From assembly GCA_942492115.1 (NCBI GenBank), contig CALODL010000002.1:124001-188000 (forward strand): a stretch of DNA of 64,000 nt. The letters are read 5' to 3'. A program made the position numbers and the translations under genes. Of the stretch, positions 18,468 to 27,300 are shown one piece after another. The stretch's first letter is position 1, and each line of letters starts with the position of its first letter. Under the pieces are notes generated by a model. The model was given only the letters and a program-made list of their open reading frames with translations. It made no database searches and was not told where the DNA came from. Source of the stretch: CALODL01 sp942492115. Its GTDB lineage: Bacteria; Planctomycetota; Phycisphaerae; UBA1845; CAIVHJ01.

Positions 18468-19373
18468 ATGCGTGATGTATCCAACAAGATTAACACCCTG
18501 CGCGTCGCAACGGCGAAGGCCACCCTGCGTGTCAGTTCAGCGACCATCGGGCAGATCGAACGCGATGAACTACCCAAGGGCGATCCGTTGCCTGTGGCCA
18601 GGGTTGCCGCCATCCAGGCGGCGAAGGGCACCGACCGCATCATTCCGTATTGCCATCCGGTTCCAGTCGACCATGTCGATGTGCAGTTCGAGATGGCAAG
18701 CGATTGCATCACGGTGACCGTGAGCGTCAAGGCCGTATATCGCACGGGCGTCGAGATGGAGGCATTGACGGCCGCGTCCGTGGCGGCGCTGACCATTTAC
18801 GATATGACCAAAATGGTCGACGAGGACATGGAAATCACCGGTGTACGGTTGATCAGCAAGCGGGGCGGTAAGTCCGATTTCACCCCCGATGTTGCGGGGC
18901 GCCGGGCGGCCGTAGTGGTCATTTCCGACAGCGTGGCCGCAGGTGACGTTGAGGACCGCTCCGGTGCACTCATTTGCAAGAGTCTGGTCGATCGCGGCTT
19001 TGACGTGACGGTCCGCGACGTCGTATCCGACGACGCGGCGGCCATCGGAAGTGTTGTCAGGGCGTGTGTCGACGACGGTGGTGTGGACGTCGTCATCACG
19101 ACCGGAGGAACCGGGCTCGGTCCGCGCGACGTAACGCCCGAGGCTCTGCATGATGTGATCGAACGGCCGCTACCGGCCATTGGCGAGGCATTGAGGGCTT
19201 ACGGGCAACAACGCATTCCAACCGCAATGCTGTCACGCTCGTGTGCGGGAATTCGGGGCAACGCTGTGGTCGTCTGTCTACCCGGTTCAGTCGCGGCAGT
19301 GGAGGAGTCGATGGCGGTGCTGTTGCCAGCGCTCGGCCATGTGTTCGCGATCATGGCGGGGGCGCGTCACTGA
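18468..19373 (+). CDS. moaCB: MoaC-MoaB fusion (cPMP synthase + molybdopterin adenylyltransferase-like)
   Basis: The 301-residue protein has two full domains. Residues about 1-140 are MoaC: it shows PYCHPVPVDHVDV, VYRTGVEMEALTAASVAAL and TIYDMTKMVDEDMEI, with the catalytic His and Lys positions present. Residues about 145-300 are MoaB/Mog: RRAAVVVISDSVAAGDVEDRSG, VVITTGGTGLGPRDVTPEA and the C-terminal NAVVVCLPGS. MoaC completes cPMP and MoaB/Mog adenylates molybdopterin before molybdate insertion. Fusion of the two occurs in some bacteria. Its start is only 3 bases after the repeat array, so the repeats form its leader. Confidence 0.93.
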   Translation: MRDVSNKINTLRVATAKATLRVSSATIGQIERDELPKGDPLPVARVAAIQAAKGTDRIIPYCHPVPVDHVDVQFEMASDCITVTVSVKAVYRTGVEMEALTAASVAALTIYDMTKMVDEDMEITGVRLISKRGGKSDFTPDVAGRRAAVVVISDSVAAGDVEDRSGALICKSLVDRGFDVTVRDVVSDDAAAIGSVVRACVDDGGVDVVITTGGTGLGPRDVTPEALHDVIERPLPAIGEALRAYGQQRIPTAMLSRSCAGIRGNAVVVCLPGSVAAVEESMAVLLPALGHVFAIMAGARH

Positions 19374-19440
19374 CTTCGTACGCGGGCTGGGCGCGGCCTG
19401 CTTCTGAGGGCCTCGACACACGATTGACATGGATGGCGAC

Positions 19441-20667
19441 ATGATTTCCTTCGAACAGGCTCACCAGCTCGCCCTCGAGCATGCGGAGGTGCTGCAGACC
19501 GAACGCGTGATTCTCGACGACGCCTGTGGCCGCGTCCTGGCTGAGGATGTGGTCGCGCGGGATCCCGCGCCCCTGTTCGATAACTCTGCGGTGGACGGAT
19601 TCGGTGTGCGCGTCATTGATGTCGCGGATGCGACGGAAGACCGGCCGATCGAATTGCGCCTCGCGCGAACGATCCAGGCCGGCGAGGATGCTGATGGTTG
19701 TGAACTGTTGCCCGGGGAGACGGCCAAGATTCTCACGGGTGCCATGGTGCCGGAGTGTGTCGATGCCGTCATCATGCGCGAGCATGTGGTTGAACGACCA
19801 GAGCACATCGTCGTGTCGGCACCGGTCAATTCCGGACAACATATCCGCCGGCGCGGTGAGGAGTACGGGGCCGCGGCGCCGCTGCTCGACGCCGGCACGC
19901 CGATTACCCCGGCGGTCGTCGGTCTGTTGGCCACGGCGGGCTACCCGCACGTCGTCGTGACCCGGCGGCCGCGCGTCAGCCTTGTCGTCACCGGCAACGA
20001 GATTCGTCATCCTGCCGAGGCTTTGGACCCGGGGCAGATTCGTGATTCGAATTCTTACGCATTGTCCGCGGCACTCGGCCGCCTCGGCATCACGCCCGAC
20101 GTCCACCGTGTTGCCGATGACCGTGATGTGCTCAGCAGCACCCTGGCCGCCACCCTGACTGACGCCGATGTGGTCATTACGGTGGGTGGTGTGTCGGTGG
20201 GCGATTATGACTTTGTTCGCGATGTACTCGCAGAGCTACATGTCGAGACGGTGTACTGGGGCGTGGCCATGAAACCCGGCAAGCCCAACTATCTCGGTCG
20301 CGGCGCCGCGCGTGACGGGCGGGCCCCGCTGGTGTTCGGATTACCGGGCAATCCGGTATCCGCCATGGTGTCTTTCGTCATGCTGGTCGTTCCGGCGCTG
20401 CGGCGCATGAGTGGAGACTGCACGGCCGTGGATTCTGCACCGCGTGCCGCTCTGGTCTGTGACTACAACCGGACAGCCGGGCGTGAGGAATTCGTGCGCA
20501 GCCGTGCGATCATGCGTCGCGACGGGCACTGGGAAGTCGAACCACTCGTTGGGCAGGGGTCGCACATGGGTGCGTCACTGGCCAGGGCCAACTGTTTGAT
20601 GCGTGTCCCGCCGGAGGTGTCGCGGCTTGGGGCAGGCGATGTGATTCGAGTAGAATGGTTGTTGTGA
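19441..20667 (+). CDS. moeA: Molybdopterin molybdenumtransferase MoeA
   Basis: The 408-residue protein has MoeA domains in order: MISFEQAHQLALEHA, PAPLFDNSAVDGFGVR, RRRGEEYGAAAPLLDAG, the MoCF-biosynthesis motif VVITVGGVSVGDYDFV with VYWGVAMKPGKPN, and VFGLPGNPVSAMVSF. It inserts molybdate into adenylated molybdopterin. An in-frame ATG at 19429 precedes the ATG at 19441; I take 19441 as it matches the family N-terminus. It lies 67 bases after moaC-moaB and closes the Moco operon. Confidence 0.95.
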   Translation: MISFEQAHQLALEHAEVLQTERVILDDACGRVLAEDVVARDPAPLFDNSAVDGFGVRVIDVADATEDRPIELRLARTIQAGEDADGCELLPGETAKILTGAMVPECVDAVIMREHVVERPEHIVVSAPVNSGQHIRRRGEEYGAAAPLLDAGTPITPAVVGLLATAGYPHVVVTRRPRVSLVVTGNEIRHPAEALDPGQIRDSNSYALSAALGRLGITPDVHRVADDRDVLSSTLAATLTDADVVITVGGVSVGDYDFVRDVLAELHVETVYWGVAMKPGKPNYLGRGAARDGRAPLVFGLPGNPVSAMVSFVMLVVPALRRMSGDCTAVDSAPRAALVCDYNRTAGREEFVRSRAIMRRDGHWEVEPLVGQGSHMGASLARANCLMRVPPEVSRLGAGDVIRVEWLL

Positions 20668-20705
20668 ACATATCCGCTGTGGGTGGATTGAATTGGAGTA
20701 TTGCC

Positions 20706-20912
20706 ATGCTGACGCGCTTTACCTGTCCCGCATGCTCGGGGACCCATGTGCTCGATTTTCCAGAAGACACCACGATCTACATGACGTGCGGCCAGACCAG
20801 TCAGCCCATGGCCCTGCGCGTGGTCAACGGCAATCCCAAGGCGGTCGTCGTATCGGGGGACGGGATTGACCCGTTCGACAAGTCGGCCAAGAAGAGTACG
20901 TCCGGAGCCTGA
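20706..20912 (+). CDS. Small zinc-ribbon protein
   Basis: The 68-residue protein begins MLTRFTCPACSGTHVLDF, with one CPAC pair and a lone TCG Cys nearby (Cys in MTCGQTS), a possible zinc-binding mini-domain. The C-terminus is Lys/Ser-rich. The upstream in-frame start at 20655 would overlap moeA and adds unlikely residues, so 20706 is preferred. No function can be assigned. It sits between moeA and the zinc-ribbon/AAA pair. Confidence 0.6.
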   Translation: MLTRFTCPACSGTHVLDFPEDTTIYMTCGQTSQPMALRVVNGNPKAVVVSGDGIDPFDKSAKKSTSGA

Positions 20913-20971
20913 CGGTCGGTGTGATTCTACATACGCAGCTCGTTTCTAATGGGTCCAGTCGGGTCGCGGCG

Positions 20972-20990
20972 TTGACAATGGCATTGTCAA
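20972..20990. promoter_or_regulatory. Perfect palindrome upstream of the zinc-ribbon/AAA genes
   Basis: TTGACAATGGCATTGTCAA is a perfect 8-bp inverted repeat with a 3-base centre, 16 bases before the ATG of the next gene. It also begins with a consensus -35 hexamer TTGACA. It could be an operator for a dimeric regulator or part of the promoter itself. No second copy was seen in the window. Confidence 0.5.
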
Positions 20991-21006
20991 CCGAAAGCGA
21001 GTGCCC

Positions 21007-21651
21007 ATGAACTGTTCAAATTGCGGCAGTGCACTGCCGGCCAAGTCCAACATCTGCACCTACTGCGAGAGCCTCAACGACACAGATCTGCGTGGGATCA
21101 CGGATCGCAGCGTGGCAGGCGCCGTCGCCCCGCGCGTCTGCCCCATGTGCGGAGTCAATATGAAGCACGTCGAGGTTCCCGGCTATTTCATTATCGAACG
21201 TTGTGACAATTGCTACGGGCTGTTTTTCGATCCCTCGGAACTCGAGGCCCTGACTGACACCGCCGTGTCGCATGTCTATGAAGTGGACCTTATTCGCCTC
21301 AAGAACATCATCGAGGAAGAAGGCGTCAAGTCCGAACGGGATCAGTCGTACGTCAGATGTCCGGTGTGTCGCGAAATGATGAACCGCCAGCAGTTCGGTT
21401 CCCGCTCGGGTGTGGTCATTGATCGTTGCCGGCTCCATGGTGTGTGGCTCGATGCGGGGGAGCTGGGTCAGGTATTCAAGTGGATCAAGGCCGGCGGACG
21501 CATCTACGATGAGAAGCGCCAGCTCGATGCGCTCAAGCGTGAGCAGATAGCAATCAAGGGCAAGATCGCCGGTGCCCAGGCCAGTGCTGACGATTACGAC
21601 GACAACCCCAGCGTGCGCATGCTACTTGATGTCATCAGCAGCTTCTTGTGA
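21007..21651 (+). CDS. Zinc-finger protein with two TFIIB-type ribbons
   Basis: ATG 21007 is preferred over GTG 21001. The 214-residue protein carries three Cys4-type metal sites: CSNCGSALPAKSNICTYC at the start, CPMCGVNMK...CDNCYGLFFDPSELE in the middle, and CPVCREMM...CRLHGVWLDAGEL later. The middle and last parts fit the zf-TFIIB family (hallmark CxxCxGxWLDxGEL). The C-terminus is a charged helix. It may bind nucleic acid or act as a metal-binding adaptor. It is 9 bases upstream of the AAA ATPase and is probably co-transcribed. Confidence 0.82.
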   Translation: MNCSNCGSALPAKSNICTYCESLNDTDLRGITDRSVAGAVAPRVCPMCGVNMKHVEVPGYFIIERCDNCYGLFFDPSELEALTDTAVSHVYEVDLIRLKNIIEEEGVKSERDQSYVRCPVCREMMNRQQFGSRSGVVIDRCRLHGVWLDAGELGQVFKWIKAGGRIYDEKRQLDALKREQIAIKGKIAGAQASADDYDDNPSVRMLLDVISSFL

Positions 21652-21660
21652 GTCACCCCC

Positions 21661-23145
21661 ATGCCGTCCACCGATATCAGCGAGCTCAGTCAATTACTCG
21701 ATTCCAACGAACCGTGTATCACCATTCAAACGTTCGATGAAGGTTACGCGTTAGAGGTCGTGGGCGCGGCGGCGACCGGGGAATTGTGGACGTGGTCGTG
21801 TGTGCGCGGTTTGCATGACGGACGTGTCGATGGCATGGCCGTCCAGGGGAGCGAAAAGACCATTGGCATGCTGCACCACCTGCTCGGGAACTGTGCTCGA
21901 GGCCACACCTACGTCCTGTTCGATGTGCTTGCCGCCTTGTCCGATCGTGTGATCCTGCGGTTGTTCCGTGAGGTTCTGCAGCGTTTTGAGACCGTGGGGT
22001 GTACGGCTGTTCTGATCGACCATGTCCCTGAAGTCCCGCCGGTCATCGCGGCAGTGTCCACGCCGTTTGATTTGAATCTGCCGTCGACTGACGAACTCGA
22101 AGCCATTCTGCGGCGGACCCTGCGGAATGAACACCGCCGCGAAACGATTACCATTGATATTACACGCGGCGATCTCAATACCGTTGTGCGCAACTTGCGC
22201 GGACTCAGCCGCCAGCAGGCGGAACGTATTTGTCGCGACCTGGTGGCCGACGATCGCCGATTCGACGCCCGGGACATCAACCGCGTCATGGTCCGCAAGC
22301 GTCAAGCGCTGCATGGCGACGGATTGCTGCAGTTCGTGGAGGCCCCGGTCGATCTTGCCGATGTCGGCGGAGTGACCCAGCTCAAGGCCTGGCTCGACCG
22401 CCGTGCGGGAGCGGCCACGACCGCGGGGCGTGAGTTCGGCCTGCCGGCGCCCCGTGGCGTGCTGCTTCTGGGGGTCCAGGGGGCGGGCAAGAGTCTATGC
22501 GCCAAGGCCATCGCGACCGCGTGGCGTCAACCGCTGCTGCGCCTCGATCCTGGTATTCTATTCGATCGCTTTGTCGGCGAGTCCGAACGACGGTTACGCT
22601 CGGCGCTGCATCAAGCCGAACGCATGGCGCCGATCGTGCTGTGGATCGATGAGATCGAGAAAGCCTTCGCTTCTGCGGCCAGCCGCAGTACGGACGGCGG
22701 CCTGAGTCAGCGCATGTTCGGGACGCTGCTGACATGGATGCAGGAGCACGACGAAGCGGTGTTTCTCGTTGCCACGGCCAACGACATCGAGGCCCTGCCA
22801 CCCGAGCTACTGCGCAAAGGCCGCTTTGACGAAATCTTTTTCGTCGACCTTCCTCAGCTGGACGCGCGGCGACAGATGTTCGAAATCCACTTGCGTTTGC
22901 GTCAGCGTAAACCCGACGCGTTCGATCTGGACGCGCTGGCCGCACAGGCAGAGGGCTACAGCGGGGCGGAGATCGAACAGGCTGTGGTGTCCGGCCTGTT
23001 CGATGCCTTCGGTGGCGGGGGGCTGTTGACTACGGCGCATGTCAGTGATGCGTTGGCGGGCTCACCGCCTCTGTCCGTGACCATGGCAGAGAAAATAGCG
23101 GCGCTGCGTTCCTGGAGCCGCGACCGCTGTGTCATGGCCGATTAG
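21661..23145 (+). CDS. AAA+ ATPase, Ycf46-like
   Basis: The 494-residue protein has an N-terminal non-catalytic domain (about 1-230) and a C-terminal AAA+ domain. Walker A is GVQGAGKS at about 271, Walker B IVLWIDEIEK at about 326, followed by sensor-1 ATAND and an arginine region RKGRFDEIFFVDLP as in FtsH/Cdc48-type proteins. The order of N-terminal domain then AAA, and the length, match the Ycf46 family of chloroplast/cyanobacterial ATPases of unclear function. It follows the TFIIB-ribbon gene closely; the pair may act together. Confidence 0.88.
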   Translation: MPSTDISELSQLLDSNEPCITIQTFDEGYALEVVGAAATGELWTWSCVRGLHDGRVDGMAVQGSEKTIGMLHHLLGNCARGHTYVLFDVLAALSDRVILRLFREVLQRFETVGCTAVLIDHVPEVPPVIAAVSTPFDLNLPSTDELEAILRRTLRNEHRRETITIDITRGDLNTVVRNLRGLSRQQAERICRDLVADDRRFDARDINRVMVRKRQALHGDGLLQFVEAPVDLADVGGVTQLKAWLDRRAGAATTAGREFGLPAPRGVLLLGVQGAGKSLCAKAIATAWRQPLLRLDPGILFDRFVGESERRLRSALHQAERMAPIVLWIDEIEKAFASAASRSTDGGLSQRMFGTLLTWMQEHDEAVFLVATANDIEALPPELLRKGRFDEIFFVDLPQLDARRQMFEIHLRLRQRKPDAFDLDALAAQAEGYSGAEIEQAVVSGLFDAFGGGGLLTTAHVSDALAGSPPLSVTMAEKIAALRSWSRDRCVMAD

Positions 23146-23159
23146 CCTGGGTGCACGTG

Positions 23160-23176
23160 CCCCGTTCGCTACGGGG
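23160..23176 (+). terminator. Short hairpin after the AAA ATPase gene
   Basis: CCCCGT and ACGGGG form a 6-bp GC-rich stem with a 5-base loop 14 bases after the ATPase stop codon. It is not followed by a T-run, so it is at most a weak or Rho-assisted terminator. Confidence 0.3.
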
Positions 23177-23282
23177 AACTGTCCTGTTGTGCTATCGTGC
23201 GTTTGAATTCTTTCCGGCCGAGCCTTACCATCTGGTCCTTATTCCCATTTGATTACCGGTGTTCGGCGACAGGAGGCGTGCC

Positions 23283-24252
23283 ATGCAGGTTCGTGAATTC
23301 ATTGACCATCACTACCGCCATTTCAATGCCGCGACGGTCAAGGATGCTGCGCAGGCCTACGAAGCACACCTGGCCGCTGGTGGCAAAATGTTCGTTACGC
23401 TCGCTGGAGCCATGAGCACGGCGGAACTCGGTCTATCGTTGGCCGAGATGATTCGCCAGGACAAGGTCCATGCCATCACGTGCACCGGAGCCAATCTCGA
23501 GGAGGACGTCTACAACCTCGTGGCCCACGAGTTCTACAAGCGCGTGCCCAACTACCGCGATCTGACACCGCAGCAGGAAGAAGAGATTCGCAGCCAGCAC
23601 CTGGCCCGCGTGACTGATACGTGTATCCCGGAGGAGGAGGCCATGCGGAGGATCGACCGCGTGCTGCTCCGGCACTGGCAGTCGGCCGGCGCCGGTGGCG
23701 CGTCCAAGTTCGTTCATGAATATCTCTATGACATGCTGCTCGGCGGCGATCTCGAGGAGCACTACCAGATCGACCCCAGGGACAGCTGGTTGATGGCGGC
23801 GGCTCAGAAGAACCTGCCGCTGTTCGTGCCGGGGTGGGAGGACTGTACGCTGGGCAACGCCTGTGCCAGTTGGCTCATCAACGGTCAGCTCGAGAATAAG
23901 AACTTTCTCAAGTACGGCCTGGACTACATGATCGAGCTGGGCGCGCTGGTATCGCGCGGCCAGTGCCGACCACTCGATCGGCTTCTTTCAAATTGGCGGC
24001 GGGATCGCTGGAGATTTTCCGATCTGCGTCGTGCCAATGCTCAAACTCGATTTGCGCATCGGCGATATCCGACCGTGGGGCTACTTCTGTCAGATCTCCG
24101 ACAGCACCACCAGCTACGGGTCCTATTCGGGGGCCGTTCCCAACGAAAAGATCACATGGAACAAACTGACCGTGGATACACCGAAGTTCATCATCGAGTC
24201 CGACGCCACGATCGTGGCGCCGTTGATGTTCGCGTATCTGCTCAAGTGGTAG
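23283..24252 (+). CDS. Deoxyhypusine synthase-like protein, frameshifted
   Basis: ATG 23283 opens a frame with MFVTLAGAMSTAELGLSLA, CTGANLEEDVYNLVAH and VPGWEDCTLGNA, all DHS family motifs. The frame turns to nonsense after about 23945. The next frame then reads WYRAASADHSIGFFQIGGG, AGDFPICVVPM, YFCQISDSTTSYGSYSG and the catalytic-Lys region AVPNEKITW, ending at TGG-TAG 24252. One extra base near 23944-23946 would explain the break. In bacteria, DHS-like proteins act on spermidine-related substrates (for example homospermidine-type reactions), not on eIF5A. Intact length would be about 322 residues. Sequencing error or a recent pseudogene cannot be told apart here. Confidence 0.88.
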
Positions 24253-24290
24253 TCAGAGGGCCACGGGCTGGGAAGGCGATCGGTCTCGCT

Positions 24291-24330
24291 GGATAAAATA
24301 CCCCCGACCTGCACAGCAGGGCGGGGGTAT
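24291..24330 (-). terminator. Intrinsic terminator of the large secreted Kelch/dehydrogenase gene
   Basis: ATACCCCCG (24298-24306) pairs with CGGGGGTAT (24322-24330), and inside it CCTGC pairs with GCAGG around ACA. The stem is strong and, read on the minus strand, is followed by TTTTATCC. It lies 26 bases downstream of the minus-strand stop at 24356. It may also help stop the converging plus-strand gene, though that side has no clean T-run. Confidence 0.8.
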
Positions 24331-24355
24331 CGTTGTTCGAGTCATCCATCCAAGT

Positions 24356-27300
24356 CTAATCCACGCCGGGCGTGTAGATCTCGACGATATTGCTGAACGA
24401 GCCGCCGCCGGACGGACCGCCACCGGCAGTAATCAACTGGCCATCGAGCACGGCGCCGGCCATGCCGTGACGGCCGGTACGCATCGACGTCAGTTGACGC
24501 CACGCGTCGGTCACGGGATCGTATTCTTCGTTCTCGTCGAATGTGCCGCTGCCGCCGCCTTTGCGCTCTCCGCCAGCAGCCAGGATCTTGCCGTCGATCA
24601 CACCGCAAGCGAACGTCCGCCGGCCGACGCTCATGCTCGCCATGGGGGACCACATGTCCGTGTTGGGATCGAAGGCCTCGGTGGTCGCCAGCGTCGGGTC
24701 GATTTCCGTGCCATCGCTCAGGCGTTCGCGGCCGCCGAAGACATAGAGGATGCCGTCGACCGCAGCGCAGCCCGGGTTGTCGCGGGGCTGGGTCAGCGGG
24801 ACACCCGGTGCCCACAAGCCGGTTGACGGATCAAAGATCTCGACCGTGTCGACCGAAGCGCCGGTGGCATCGAGGCCCCCGACGACGTAGATCAAGCCGT
24901 CGATCTCTGCGGCACAGGTTCCACCGCGGGCGGTGGGCATCGGATTCAACTCGGTCCACATGTTGACGGCCGGGTCATATGACGCGGTATTGGTCACCGC
25001 CCCGCTGAACGGCTCGGTCGAGCCGCCGAAGGCGTAGAGCAGACCGCCGTGCTGGACGATCGCAGGGTTCTCGACAGCAGGCCCGGGCAAGTCAGCACGC
25101 TGCAGCCAGCCGTTGGTCGTCAGGGCGTAGACCGAATTGATCGGGCCACCGGGATTCTTGCCTGCGACGCTGTAGAACTCACCGTTGACCGCGCCACCGC
25201 CGGCGTCAAGCAGGTCCTCCGGCAGGAAATCGCCGATCGACCAGCAACCAAGATCCAGCGGGATCAACGTCGTGATGTAGCCGCCGTCGAAGTCGCCGGC
25301 GTCGAACTCGCCGACGAAGATTACACCGTCGGGGCCGGTGGCCAGCGGCAGCGGATCGTCGAAACCGGCAACCAGCACGGAGCTCTGAATGACGGTCAGG
25401 CCGTCCTCGGACAACCGCACGCGGGTGATGTTGTCGCCGGTTGAATAAGTGTTGAACAGAACTTCGGTGCTGAGGTCACCGCAGAATCTGCTCGAGTCGG
25501 TGTACTCGATCGCCCCGGTCGGGGCCTTGTTCATACCCAGCTCGATCATCGGCGGTTCGTAGTTGAGTGGTGCGGCCACGCCCTGGTAGGAGCCGTCCTT
25601 ATAGACGCATTCGCCGCGCGACGGGTTCGGGTGACCGTAGTACTGGCCCTCGATGAGGCGGTTGAACAGATCGTTCTGCGGCCCGGGGCTGTGGCCACCG
25701 ATGAGATATGAATCCGGGTTGCCAAACCCGAAACACGACGGCGTCGGCGACGGTGGGAAGGTCCCCGCCACACTGAGGCCGTTGTCCGGTGCATAGATCG
25801 AACCGTTGCTGTGGCACACGAAGTCGTACGTGTTGCGCAGCCCGGTGCAATAGGTCATGACATCGCAGCCGGGTGGCCCGTAGGGATCTGCCATGTTGTC
25901 GCAGTCGCCGTTGAACCCCATGCCGTTGACATCTGCGACGAGCAGGGCGGATGACAGGGGTTGCTCGGCTCGGTCGCCGAACTCGGTGCCCAGTACGTTG
26001 GGCGCTCCGCCACCCGTGTTTCCGCCGGCAGCGATGTACAGCTGCCCGTCCGGACCAAACTTGATCGAGTTGATGGCATGGTTGGCCAGCGCCCGCGGCA
26101 GACCGGTGATCACGTCTTCGACGGTCGCAAATCCGGGGCCTGACAAACGCGTGACTTTGCCCGAGTTGATTTCTCCGACAGTCAGCGAAGAGTTCGAGTG
26201 CGACACCCACAGGATGACGTTCGCGGGCCCCGATGACGGATCGATGGCGATGCCCAGTGCAAGACGCGGGTCGACCCCGTCATTGGTCAGCGAGGTGATG
26301 ACCTCGTCATCGGTCACGATCCAGCTGGCGTTGAACGTCAAGGCATGGATCGTGCCGTCGAGTTGCGTGACATACAGGCGGTCATCGGGCCCCCAGACCA
26401 TCGAGGTCGGATTGGCCAGTTCATACTGCACCTTGGCGAATGGCAGCTGACCGGGTACCGGCGGCAAGGCCAGGGCCTCGGCCCAGAAGCCGTCGAATGT
26501 GAATTCGAGCGGTCCCGCCGCATTGCGGTGCGACGCGTAGATGCCGGCAAAGCTGTCCGTTCCGATCATCGGATCGACGCGCGCTGCGTCGAAGCTGAAG
26601 AATTCCGGTGGGGCGACGAAGCTACCCAACTCGGTGGTCGCTCCACCGTTGATGCTGACGAGTCCGGTGATCGTGCGCACGGACGGGTTGATCTCCATCT
26701 GAAGTTCGACGTCGTCGCTGCCGGTGATGCTGATCGGTAGTCGGATACGCCCCGCAGCGTTGCCCTGGATCTCAATGAGCAGCTCGACCTCGGTGGCGAA
26801 CTCGGTGGAAATGACCACCAGCTTGACGTAGTTGTCCTCGTCGTTGCCGAACCACAACCCGGCCTGTTCGAAGTTGTTGGTGAACTGTGCGACCGGAATA
26901 TCGACCAGCGTCGTACTGACCCGCGTCAACTGACTGGGGATGTCGATGCCGACACCGATGGCGTTGACCAGCGAGTTGGAGCCTTCGAAGTGCAGGCCGG
27001 CAGTCGTCGTGATGGTCAGCTCGCCGGCCGTCGTGTCGAGCACGAGGTTGCTGGGGATGAATCCGCCGCCACCGCTCGGGCAGTCGATGTAGGTGAATCC
27101 GGTGCCCTGGCCGCTGGCGTCGAAAACGAACCCTGCATCCTCGTCGAATTCGAGGTGGTAGGGCAGGTCGACGAGCATGTCCGCCTTGGCCGTCGCCGGG
27201 CACGGCTCGGCGAGATTCAGCTCGACCGGGAGATCGACGTCATCGAAGCCCGCTGCTGAGACGGTCAGCATGCCGTTGTAGGTTCCGGAGGTCAGTCCGG

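Noticed and set aside
17584..18796. Minus-strand frames across the moaA-moaC gap reading GTVVPRARTSD-type repeats
   Set aside because: They are translations of the palindromic repeat array, change length with repeat number, and have no ribosome site.
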